Source of the DNA: Balanoglossus misakiensis
Taxonomy: Eukaryota > Hemichordata
DNA: 64,000 nt
Direction of reading: 5' to 3'
Assembly (NCBI GenBank): GCA_040954595.2
Contig: CM082584.2
Coordinates: 744,001 to 808,000 of the forward strand
Shown here piece after piece: positions 49,552-60,402 of the stretch. How positions within the stretch are numbered: position 1 is the first letter of the stretch; every line of letters begins with the position of its first letter. The notes under the pieces are model-generated. The model was not told the DNA's origin, did no database searches, and was given only the letters and a program-made list of their open reading frames with translations. Position numbers and translations under genes: made by a program.

Positions 49552-49592
49552 CGGAAATATCAGACAAAGATGGCGCACACTGGGCTGTAGTG
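49552..49592 (-). repeat. Right terminal inverted repeat of the transposon
   Basis: On the - strand it begins CACTACAGCCCAG and ends near ATATTTCCG, pairing with 44026-44065. It is followed on the + strand by CAG and then immediately by the 86-bp satellite. Confidence 0.8.
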
Positions 49593-52500
49593 CAGAGCTA
49601 GTGGTCAGTGTCGTGCCAATCAATTTTGAGTGTTTGGTGGGGTCAACATATGCGTCAACATTGATTAGTCAGGCCATGCAGAGCTAGTGGCCAGTGTCGT
49701 GCCCATCAATTTTGAGTGTTTGGTGGGGTCAACATTTGCGTCAACATTGATTAGCCAGGCCATGCAGAGCTAGTGGCCAGTGTCGTGCCCATCAATTTTG
49801 AGTGTTTGGCGGGGTCAACCTTTGCGTCAACCTTGATTAGCCAGGCCATGCAGAGCTAGTGGCCAGTGTCGTGCCCATCAATTTTGAGTGTTTGGTGGGG
49901 TCAACCTTTGCGTCAACATTGATTAGCCAGGCCAGGCAGAGCTAGTGGCCAGTGTCGTGCCCATTAATTTTGAGTGTTTGGTGGGGTCAACCTTTGCGTC
50001 AACATTGATTAGCCAGCCCAGAGCTAGTGGCCAGTGTCGTGCCCATTAATTTTGAGTGTTTGGTGGGGTCAACCTTTGCGTCAACATTGATTAGCCAGCC
50101 CAGAGCTAGTGGCCAGTGTCGTGCCCATTAATTTTGAGTGTTTGGTGGGGTCAACCTTTGCGTCAACATTGATTAGCCAGCCCAGAGCTAGTGGCCAGTG
50201 TCGTGCCCATCAATTTTGAGTGTTTGGTGGGGTCAACCCTTGCGTCAACATTGATTAGCCAGGCCAGAGCTAGTGGCCAGTGTCGTGCCCATCAATTTTG
50301 AGTGTTTGGTGGGGTCAACCCTTGCGTCAACATTGATTAGCCAGGCCAGAGCTAGTGGCCAGTGTCGTGCCCATCAATTTTGAGTGTTTGGTGGGGTCAA
50401 CCTTTGCGTCAACATTGATTAACCAGGCCATGCAGAGCTAGTGGCCAGTGTCGTGCCCAATAATTTTGAGTGTTTGGTGGGGTCAACCTTTGCGTCAACA
50501 TTGATTAACCAGGCCATGCAGAGCTAGTGGCCAGTGTCGTGCCCATTAATTTTGAGTGTTTGGTGGCGTCGACCTTTGCGTCAACATTGATTAACCAGGC
50601 CATGCAGAGCTAGTGGCCAGTGTCGTGCCCATTAATTTTGAGTGTTTGGTGGCGTCAACCTCTGCGTCAACATTGATTAACCAGGCCATGCAGAGCTAGT
50701 GGCCAGTGTCGTGCCCATCAATTTTGAGTGTTTGGTGGGGTCAACCTTTGCGTCAACATTGATTAACCAGGCCATGCAGAGCTAGTGGCCAGTGTCGTGC
50801 CCATCAATTTTGAGTGTTTGGTGGGGTCAACCTTTGCGTCAACATTGATTAACCAGGCCATGCAGAGCTAGTGGCCAGTGTCGTGCCCATCAATTTTGAG
50901 TGTTTGGTGGGGTCAACATTTGCGTCAACATTGATTAGCCAGGCCATGCAGAGCTAGTGGCCAGTGTCGTGCCCATTAATTTTGAGTGTTTGGTGGGGTC
51001 AACCTTTGCGTCAACATTGATTAGCCAGCCCAGAGCTAGTGGCCAGTGTCGTGCCCATCAATTTTGAGTGTTTGGTGGGGTCAACCCTTGCGTCAACATT
51101 GATTAGCCAGGCCAGAGCTAGTGGCCAGTGTCGTGCCCATCAATTTTGAGTGTTTGGTGGGGTCAACCCTTGCGTCAACATTGATTAGCCAGGCCAGAGC
51201 TAGTGGCCAGTGTCGTGCCCATCAATTTTGAGTGTTTGGTGGGGTCAACATTTGCGTCAACATTGATTAGCCAGGCCAGAGCTAGTGGCCAGTGTCGTGC
51301 CCATCAATTTTGACTGTTTGGTGGGGTCAACCCTTGCGTCAACATTGATTAGCCAGGCCAGAGCTAGTGGCCAGTGTCGTGCCCATCAATTTTGAGTGTT
51401 TGGTGGGGTCAACCTTTGCGTCAACATTGATTAGCCAGGCCAGAGGTTAGTGGCCAGTGTCGTTCCCATCAATTTTGAGTGTTTGGTGGGGTCAACCCTT
51501 GCGTCAACCTTGATTAGCCAGCCAGAGCTAGTGGCCAGTGTCGTGCCCATCAATTATGAGTGTTTGGTGGTGTCAACCCTTGCGTCAACATTGATTAGCC
51601 AGGCCAGAGCTTAGTGGCCAGTGTCGCGTGTATTAATTTTGAGTGTTTGGTGGGGTCAACCCTTGCGTCAACCTTGAGTAGCCAGGCCAGAGCTAGTGGC
51701 CAGTGTAGTGCCCATCAATTTTGAGTGTTTGGTGGGGTCAACCCTTGCGTCAACATTGATTAGCCAGGCCAGAGCTTAGTGGCCAGTGTCGCGCGTATTA
51801 ATTTTGAGTGTTTGCTGGGGTCAACCCTTGCGTCAACATTGATTAGCCAGGCCAGAGCTAGTGGCCAGTGTCGTGCCCATCAATTTTGAGTGTTTGGTGG
51901 GGTCAACCCTTGCGTCAACATTGATTAGCCAGGCCAGAGCTAGTGGCCAGTGTCGCGCCCATTAAATTTGAGTGTTTGGTTGGGTCAACCCTTGCGTCAA
52001 CCTTGATTAGCCAGGCCAGATCTAGTGGCCAGTGTCGCGCCCATTAATTTTGAGTGTTTGGTGGGGTCAACCCTTGCGTCAACCTTGATTAGCCAGGCCA
52101 GAGCTAGTGGCCAGTGTCGCGCCCATCAATTTTGAGTGTTTGGTGGGGTCAACCCTTGCGTCAACATTGATTAGCCATGCCAGAGCTTAGTGGCCAGTGT
52201 CGCGCCCATTAATTTTGAGTGTTTGGTGGAGTCAACCTTTGCGTCAACCTTGATTAGCCAGGCCATGCAGAGCTAGTGGCCAGTGTCGTGCCCATCAATT
52301 TTGAGTGTTTGGTGGGGTCAACCTTTGCGTCAACCTTGATTAGCCAGGCCAGAGCTAGTGGCCAGTGTCGTGCCCATCAATTTTGAGTGTTTGGTGGGGT
52401 CAACCTTTGCATCAACCTTGATTAGCCAGGCCTTGATTAGCCAGGCCATGCAGAGCTAGTGGCCAGTGTCGTGCCCATCAATTTTGAGTGTTTGGTGGGG

Positions 52501-53639
52501 TCAACCTTTGCGTCAACCTTGATTAGCCAGGCCATGCAGAGCTAGTGGCCAGTGTCGTGCCCATCAATTTTGAGTGTTTTTGTGGGGTCAACCTTTGCGT
52601 CAACCTTGATTAGCCAGGCCATGCAGAGCTAGTGGCCAGTGTCGTGCCCATCAATTTTGAGTGTTTGGTGGGGTCAACCTTTGCGTCAACCTTGATTAGC
52701 CAGGCCAGAGCTAGTGGCCAGTGTCGTGCCCATCAATTTTGAGTGTTTGGTGGGGTCAACCTTTGCGTCAACCTTGATTAGCCAGGCCTTGATTAGCCAG
52801 GCCATGCAGAGCTAGTGGCCAGTGTCGTGCCCATCAATTTTGAGTGTTTGGTGGAGTCAACCTTTGCGTCAACCTTGATTAGCCAGGCCATGCAGAGCTA
52901 GTGGCCAGTGTCGTGCCCATCAATTTTGAGTGTTTTTGTTGGGTCAACCTTTGCCTCAACCTTGATTAGCCAGGCCATGCAGAGCTAGTGGCCAGTGTCG
53001 TGCCCATCAATTTTGAGTGTTTGGTGGGGTCAACCTTTGCGTCAACCTTGATTAGCCAGGCCATGCAGAGCTAGTGGCCAGTGTCGTGCCCATCAATTTT
53101 GAGTGTTTGGTGGGGTCAACCTTTGCGTCAACCTTGATTAGCCAGGCCATGCAGAGCTAGTGGCCAGTGTCGTGCCCATTAATTTTTTAGTGTTTGGTGG
53201 GGTCAACCTTTGCGTCAACATTGATTAGCCAGCCCAGAGCTAGTGGCCAGTGTCGTGCCCATTAATTTTGAGTGTTTGGTGGGGTCAACCTTTGCGTCAA
53301 CATTGATTAGCCAGCCCAGAGCTAGTGGCCAGTGTCGTGCCCATTAATTTTGAGTGTTTGGTGGGGTCAACCTTTGCGTCAACATTGATTAGCCAGGCCA
53401 GGCAGAGCTAGTGGCCAGTGTCGTGCCCATTAATTTTGAGTGTTTGGTGGGGTCAACCTTTGCGTCAACATTGATTAGCCAGCCCAGAGCTAGTGGCCAG
53501 TGTCGTGCCCATTAATTTTGAGTGTTTGGTGGGGTCAACCTTTGCGTCAACCTTGATTAGCCAGGCCAGAGCTAGTGGCCAGTGTCGTGCCCATCAATTT
53601 TGAGTGTTTGGTGGGGTCAACCTTTGCGTCAACCTTGAT

Positions 53640-56600
53640 TAGCCAGGCCTTGATTAGCCAGGCCATGCAGAGCTAAAGGCCAGTGTCGTGCCCATCAATT
53701 TTGAGTGTTTGGTGGGGTCAATCTTTGCGTCAACCTTGATTAGCCAGGCCATGCAGAGCTAGTGGCCAGTGTCGTGCCCATCAATTTTGAGTGTTTGGTG
53801 GGGTCAACCTTTGCGTCAACCTTGATTAGCCAGGCCATGCAGAGCTAGTGGCCAGTGTCGTGCCCATCAATTTTGAGTGTTTGGTGGGGTCAACCTTTGC
53901 GTCAACCTTGATTAGCCAGGCCATGCAGAGCTAGTGGCCAGTGTCGTGCCCATCAATTTTGAGTGTTTGGTGGGGTCAACCTTTGCGTCAACATTGATTA
54001 GCCAGGCCATGCAGAGCTAGTGGCCAGTGTCGTGCCCATCAATTTTGAGTGTTTGGTGGGGTCAACCTTTGCGTCAACATTGATTAGCCAGGCCATGCAG
54101 AGCTAGTGGCCAGTGTCGTGCCCATCAATTTTGAGTGTTTGGTGGGGTCAATCTTTGCGTCAACCTTGATTAGCCAGGCCATGCAGAGCTAGTGGCCAGT
54201 GTCGTGCCCATCAATTTTGAGTGTTTGGTGGGGTCAACCTTTGCGTCAACCTTGATTAGCCTGGCCATGCAGAGCTAGTGGCCTGTGTCGTGCCCATCAA
54301 TTTTGAGTGTTTTTGTGGGGTCAACCTTTGCGTCAACCTTGATTAGCCAGGCCATGCAGAGCTAGTGGCCAGTGTCGTGCCCATCAATTTTGAGTGTTTG
54401 GTGGGGTCAACCTTTGCGTCAACCTTGATAAGCCAGGCCATGCAGAGCTAGTGGCCAGTGTCGTGCCCATCAATTTTGAGTGTTTGGTGGGGTCAACCTT
54501 TGCGTCAACCTTGATTAACCAGGCCATGCAGAGCTAGTGGCCAGTGTCGTGCCCATCAATTTTGAGTGTTTGGTGGGGTCAACCTTTGCGTCAACATTGA
54601 TTAAACAGGCCATGCAGAGCTAGTGGCCAGTGTCGTGCCCATCAATTTTGAGTGTTTGGTGGGGTCAACCTTTGCGTCAACATTGATTAGCCAGGACATG
54701 CAGAGCTAGTGGCCAGTGTCGTGCCCATCAATTTTGAGTGTTTGGTGGGGTCAACCTTTGCGTCAACATTGATTAGCCAGGCCATGCAGAGCTAGTGGCC
54801 AGTGTCGTGCCCATCAATTTTGAGTGTTTGGTGGGGTCAACCTTTGCGTCAACCTTGATTAGCCAGGCCATGCAGAGCTAGTGGCCAGTGTCGTGCCCAT
54901 CAATTTTGAGTGTTTGGTGGGGTCAACCTTTGCGTCAACCCTGATTAACCAGGCCATGCAGAGCTAGTGGCCAGTGTCGTGCCCATCAATTTTGAGTGTT
55001 TGGTGAGGTCAACCTTTGCGTCAACATTGATTAACCAGGCCATGCAGAGCTAGTGGCCAGTGTCGTGCCCATTAATTTTGAGTGTTTGGTGGGGTCAACC
55101 TTTGCGTCAACATTGATTAGCCAGGCCAGGCAGAGCTAGTGGCCAGTGTCGTGCCCATTAATTTTGAGTGTTTGGTGGGGTCAACCTTTGCGTCAACATT
55201 GATTAGCCAGCCCAGAGCTAGTGGCCAGTGTCGTGCCCATTAATTTTGAGTGTTTGGTGGGGTCAACCTTTGCGTCAACCTTGATTAGCCAGGCCAGAGC
55301 TAGTGGCCAGTGTCGTGCCCATCAATTTTGAGTGTTTGGTGGGGTCAACCTTTGCGTCAACCTTGATTAGCCAGGCCTTGATTAGCCAGGCCATGCAGAG
55401 CTAGTGGCCAGTGTCGTGCCCATCAATTTTGTGTGTGTGTTTGGTGGGGTCAATCTTTGCGTCAACCTTGATTAGCCAGGCCATGCAGAGCTAGTGGCCA
55501 GTGTCGTGCCCATCAATTTTGAGTGTTTGGTGGAGTCAACCTTTGCGTCAACCTTGATTAGCCAGGCCATGCAGAGCTAGTGGCCAGTGTCGTGCCCATC
55601 AATTTTGAGTGTTTGGTGGGGTCAACCTTTGCGTCAACCTTGATTAGCCAGGCCATGCAGAGCTAGTGGCCAGTGTCGTGCCCATCAATTTTGAGTGTTT
55701 GGTGGGGTCAACCTTTGCGTCAACATTGATTAGCCAGGCCATGCAGAGCTAGTGGCCAGTGTCGTGCCCATCAATTTTGAGTGTTTGGTGGGGTCAACCT
55801 TTGCGTCAACATTGATTAGCCAGGCCATGCAGAGCTAGTGGCCAGTGTCGTGCCCATCAATTTTGAGTGTTTGGTGGGGTCAATCTTTGCGTCAACCTTG
55901 ATTAGCCAGGCCATGCAGAGCTAGTGGCCAGTGTCGTGCCCATCAATTTTGAGTGTTTGGTGGGGTCAACCTTTGCGTCAACCTTGATTAACCAGGCCAT
56001 GCAGAGCTAGTGGCCAGTGTCGTGCCCATCAATTTTGAGTGTTTGGTGGGGTCAACCTTTGCGTCAACATTGATTAAACAGGCCATGCAGAGCTAGTGGC
56101 CAGTGTCGTGCCCATCAATTTTGAGTGTTTGGTGGGGTCAACCTTTGCGTCAACATTGATTAGCCAGGCCATGCAGAGCTAGTGGCCAGTGTCGTGCCCA
56201 TCAATTTTGAGTGTTTGGTGGGGTCAACCTTTGCGTCAACATTGATTAGCCAGGCCATGCAGAGCTAGTGGCCAGTGTCGTGCCCATCAATTTTGAGTGT
56301 TTGGTGGGGTCAACCTTTGCGTCAACCTTGATTAGCCAGGCCATGCAGAGCTAGTGGCCAGTGTCGTGCCCATCAATTTTGAGTGTTTGGTGGGGTCAAC
56401 CTTTGCGTCAACCCTGATTAACCAGGCCATGCAGAGCTAGTGGCCAGTGTCGTGCCCATCAATTTTGAGTGTTTGGTGAGGTCAACCTTTGCGTCAACAT
56501 TGATTAACCAGGCCATGCAGAGCTAGTGGCCAGTGTCGTGCCCATTAATTTTGAGTGTTTGGTGGGGTCAACCTTTGCGTCAACATTGATTAGCCAGGCC

Positions 56601-57970
56601 AGGCAGAGCTAGTGGCCAGTGTCGTGCCCATTAATTTTGAGTGTTTGGTGGGGTCAACCTTTGCGTCAACATTGATTAGCCAGCCCAGAGCTAGTGGCCA
56701 GTGTCGTGCCCATTAATTTTGAGTGTTTGGTGGGGTCAACCTTTGCGTCAACCTTGATTAGCCAGGCCAGAGCTAGTGGCCAGTGTCGTGCCCATCAATT
56801 TTGAGTGTTTGGTGGGGTCAACCTTTGCGTCAACCTTGATTAGCCAGGCCTTGATTAGCCAGGCCATGCAGAGCTAGTGGCCAGTGTCGTGCCCATCAAT
56901 TTTGAGTGTTTGGTGGGGTCAATCTTTGCGTCAACCTTGATTAGCCAGGCCATGCAGAGCTAGTGGCCAGTGTCGTGCCCATCAATTTTGAGTGTTTGGT
57001 GGGGTCAACCTTTGCGTCAACCTTGATTAGCCAGGCCATGCAGAGCTAGTGGCCAGTGTCGTGCCCATCAATTTTGAGTGTTTGGTGGGGTCAACCTTTG
57101 CGTCAACCTTGATTAGCCAGGCCATGCAGAGCTAGTGGCCAGTGTCGTGCCCATCAATTTTGAGTGTTTGGTGGGGTCAACCTTTGCGTCAACATTGATT
57201 AGCCAGGCCATGCAGAGCTAGTGGCCAGTGTCGTGCCCATCAATTTTGAGTGTTTGGTGGGGTCAACCTTTGCGTCAACATTGATTAGCCAGGCCATGCA
57301 GAGCTAGTGGCCAGTGTCGTGCCCATCAATTTTGAGTGTTTGGTGGGGTCAACCTTTGCGTCAACCTTGATTAGCCTGGCCATGCAGAGCTAGTGGCCTG
57401 TGTCGTGCCCATCAATTTTGAGTGTTTTTGTGGGGTCAACCTTTGCGTCAACCTTGATTAGCCAGGCCATGCAGAGCTAGTGGCCAGTGTCGTGCCCATC
57501 AATTTTGAGTGTTTGGTGGGGTCAACCTTTGCGTCAACCTTGATAAGCCAGGCCATGCAGAGCTAGTGGCCAGTGTCGTGCCCATCAATTTTGAGTGTTT
57601 GGTGGGGTCAACCTTTGCGTCAACCTTGATTAACCAGGCCATGCAGAGCTAGTGGCCAGTGTCGTGCCCATCAATTTTGAGTGTTTGGTGGGGTCAACCT
57701 TTGCGTCAACATTGATTAAACAGGCCATGCAGAGCTAGTGGCCAGTGTCGTGCCCATCAATTTTGAGTGTTTGGTGGGGTCAACCTTTGCGTCAACATTG
57801 ATTAGCCAGGCCATGCAGAGCTAGTGGCCAGTGTCGTGCCCATCAATTTTGAGTGTTTGGTGGGGTCAACCTTTGCGTCAACCTTGATTAGCCAGGCCAT
57901 GCAGAGCTAGTGGCCAGTGTCGTGCCCATCAATTTTGAGTGTTTGGTGGGGTCAACCTTTGCGTCAACCC
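53640..57970 (+). repeat. Higher-order duplicated blocks within SatB
   Basis: Rare monomer variants recur in the same order. The CTTGATTAGCCAGGC duplication is at 53649, 55377 and 56850. TTAAACAGG is at 54601, 56074 and 57716. GCCTGGCC with GGCCTGTG is at 54259 and 57374, and the TTTTTGTGGGG variant is at about 54311 and 57425. The offsets (1473 and 3115 bp) mean blocks of roughly 17 and 36 monomers were duplicated, with loss of about three monomers from the middle copy. Confidence 0.8.
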
Positions 57971-59364
57971 TGATTAACCAGGCCATGCAGAGCTAGTGGC
58001 CAGTGTCGTGCCCATCAATTTTGAGTGTTTGGTGGGGTCAACCTTTGCGTCAACCCTGATTAACCAGGCCATGCAGAGCTAGTGGCCAGTGTCGTGCCCA
58101 TCAATTTTGAGTGTTTGGTGGGGTCAACCTTTGCGTCAACATTGATTAGCCAGGCCATGCAGAGCTAGTGGCCAGTGTCGTGCCCATCAATTTTGAGTGT
58201 TTGGTGGGGTCAACCTTTGCGTCAACCTTGATTAGCCAGGCCATGCAGAGCTAGTGGCCAGTGTCGTGCCCATCAATTTTGAGTGTTTGGTGGGGTCAAC
58301 CTTTGCGTCAACCTTGATTAGCCAGGCCATGCAGAGCTAGTGGCCAGTGTCGTGCCCATCAATTTTGAGTGTTTGGTGGGGTCAACCTTTGCGTCAACCC
58401 TGATTAACCAGGCCATGCAGAGCTAGTGGCCAGTGTCGTGCCCATCAATTTTGAGTGTTTGGTGGGGTCAACCTTTGCGTCAACATTGATTAACCAGGCC
58501 ATGCAGAGCTAGTGGCCAGTGTCGTGCCCATCAATTTTGAGTGTTTGGTGGGGTCAACCTTTGCGTCAACATTGATTAACCAGGCCATGCAGAGGTAGTG
58601 GCCAGTGTCGTGCCCATCAATTTTGAGTGTTTGGTGGGGTCAACCTTTGCGTCAACATTGATTAACCAGGCCATGCAGAGCTAGTGGCCAGTGTCGTGCC
58701 CATCAATTTTGAGTGTTTGGTGGGGTCAACCTTTGCGTCAACATTGATTAACCAGGCCATGCAGAGCTAGTGGCCAGTGTCGTGCCCATCAATTTTGAGT
58801 GTTTGGTGGGGTCAACCTTTGCGTCAACATTGATTAACCAGGCCATGCAGAGCTAGTGGCCAGTGTCGTGCCCATCAATTTTGAGTGTTTGGTGGGGTCA
58901 ACCTTTGCGTCAACATTGATTAACCAGGCCATGCAGAGCTAGTGGCCAGTGTCGTGCCCATCAATTTTGAGTGTTTGGTGGGGTCAACCTTTGCGTCAAC
59001 ATTGATTAACCAGGCCATGCAGAGCTAGTGGCCAGTGTCGTGCCCATCAATTTTGAGTGTTTGGTGGGGTCAACCTTTGCGTCAACATTGATTAACCAGG
59101 CCATGCAGAGCTAGTGGCCAGTGTCGTGCCCATCAATTTTGAGTGTTTGGTGGGGTCAACCTTTGCGTCAACATTGATTAACCAGGCCATGCAGAGCTAG
59201 TGGCCAGTGTCGTGCCCATCAATTTTGAGTGTTTGGTGGGGTCAACCTTTGCGTCAACATTGATTAACCAGGCCATGCAGAGCTAGTGGCCAGTGTCGTG
59301 CCCATCAATTTTGAGTGTTTGGTGGGGTCAACCTTTGCGTCAACATTGATTAACCAGGCCATGC

Positions 59365-60155
59365 AGAGCTAGCGGCCAGTGTCGTGCCCATCAATTTTGA
59401 GTGTTTGGTGGGGTCAACCTTTGCGTCAACATTGATTAACCAGGCCATGCAGAGCTAGCGGCCAGTGTCGTGCCCATTAATTTTGAGTGTTTGGTGGGGT
59501 CAACCTTTGCGTCAACATTGATTAACCAGGCCATGCAGAGCTAGTGGCCAGTGTCGTGCCCATTAATTTTGAGTGTTTGGTGGGGTCAACCTTTGCGTCA
59601 ACATTGATTAACCAGGCCATGCAGAGCTAGCGGCCAGTGTCGTGCCCATCAATTTTGAGTGTTTGGTGGGGTCAACCTTTGCGTCAACATTGATTAACCA
59701 GGCCATGCAGAGCTAGCGGCCAGTGTCGTGCCCATTAATTTTGAGTGTTTGGTGGGGTCAACCTTTGCGTCAACATTGATTAACCAGGCCATGCAGAGCT
59801 AGTGGCCAGTGTCGTGCCCATTAATTTTGAGTGTTTGGTGGGGTCAACCTTTGCGTCAACATTGATTAACAGGCCATGCAGAGCTAGCGGCCAGTGTCGT
59901 GCCCATCAATTTTGAGTGTTTGGTGGGGTCAACCTTTGCGTCAACATTGATTAACCAGGCCATGCAGAGCTAGCGGCCAGTGTCGTGCCCATCAATTTTG
60001 AGTGTTTGGTGGGGTCAACCTTTGCGTCAACATTGATTAACCAGGCCATGCAGAGCTAGCGGCCAGTGTCGTGCCCATCAATTTTGAGTGTTTGGTGGGG
60101 TCAACCTTTGCGTCAACATTGATTAACCAGGCCATGCAGAGCTAGCGGCCAGTGT
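59365..60155 (+). repeat. SatB sub-block with the CTAGCGGCC variant
   Basis: The T to C change turning CTAGTGGCC into CTAGCGGCC is confined to this distal stretch, at about 59371, 59457, 59630, 59716, 59888, 59974, 60060 and 60146. Confinement of one variant to neighbouring monomers is the signature of local homogenisation. Confidence 0.75.
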
Positions 60156-60402
60156 CGTGCCCATTAATTTTGAGTGTTTGGTGGGGTCAACCTTTGCGTC
60201 AACATTGATTAACCAGGCCATGCAGAGCTAGTGGCCAGTGTCGTGCCCATTAATTTTGAGTGTTTGGTGGGGTCAACCTTTGCGTCAACATTGATTAACC
60301 AGGCCATGCAGAGCTAGTGGCCAGTGTCGTGCCCATTAATTTTGAGTGTTTGGTGGGGTCAACCTTTGCGTCAACATTGATTAACCAGGCCATGCAGAGC
60401 TA

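Larger units (their letters stand above)
44026..49592. mobile_element. CACTA/EnSpm-like DNA transposon (5.57 kb) with two convergent genes
   Basis: The element has terminal inverted repeats of about 40 bp beginning CACTGCGGCCCAG (left) and, on the - strand, CACTACAGCCCAG (right), with CAG on both outer sides. It contains a + strand ORF (44131-44751) and a - strand spliced transposase gene (48557 to 45172). CACT termini plus a 3-bp duplication fit the CACTA (EnSpm, CMC) superfamily. Transib/ProtoRAG elements are less likely because they have CACWRTG-type ends and 5-bp duplications, and the 5-bp flanks here (TGCAG, CAGAG) do not match. A frameshift in the transposase makes this copy probably non-autonomous unless it is a sequence error. 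The element separates two unrelated satellite arrays. Confidence 0.8.
49593..60402 (+). repeat. SatB satellite array, 86-bp monomer (~125 copies)
   Basis: Tandem units of 86 bp (for example TCGTGCCCATC at 58437 and again 86 bp later) include GAGCTAGTGGCCAGTGTCG, AATTTTGAGTGTTTGGTGGG and GTCAACCTTTGCGTCAAC, the last with an internal GTCAAC direct repeat. Shorter 81-82-bp variants lack ATGC before AGAGC and dominate about 50.0-52.4 kb and parts of 53.2-53.6 kb. Others carry a 15-bp duplication (CTTGATTAGCCAGGC) or a TTTTTG expansion. The array ends at CAGAGCTA|CATGTATG. The period is not divisible by 3 and no ORF of 60 codons or more occurs in it. The first unit (49593) is slightly diverged (GGTCAGTG, GTGCCAATC), as expected at an array edge. 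Confidence 0.97.

Noticed and set aside
44026-49592. ProtoRAG or Transib transposon
   Set aside because: Tail-to-tail genes and the D-D-E layout suggested it, but the termini are CACTGCG/CACTACA rather than CACWRTG, the 5-bp flanks do not match, and the second ORF has no RAG2-like features. The protein similarity is kept as a finding.
49593-60402. CRISPR-like array
   Set aside because: Units are contiguous 86-bp tandem copies without unique spacers, in a eukaryotic context.
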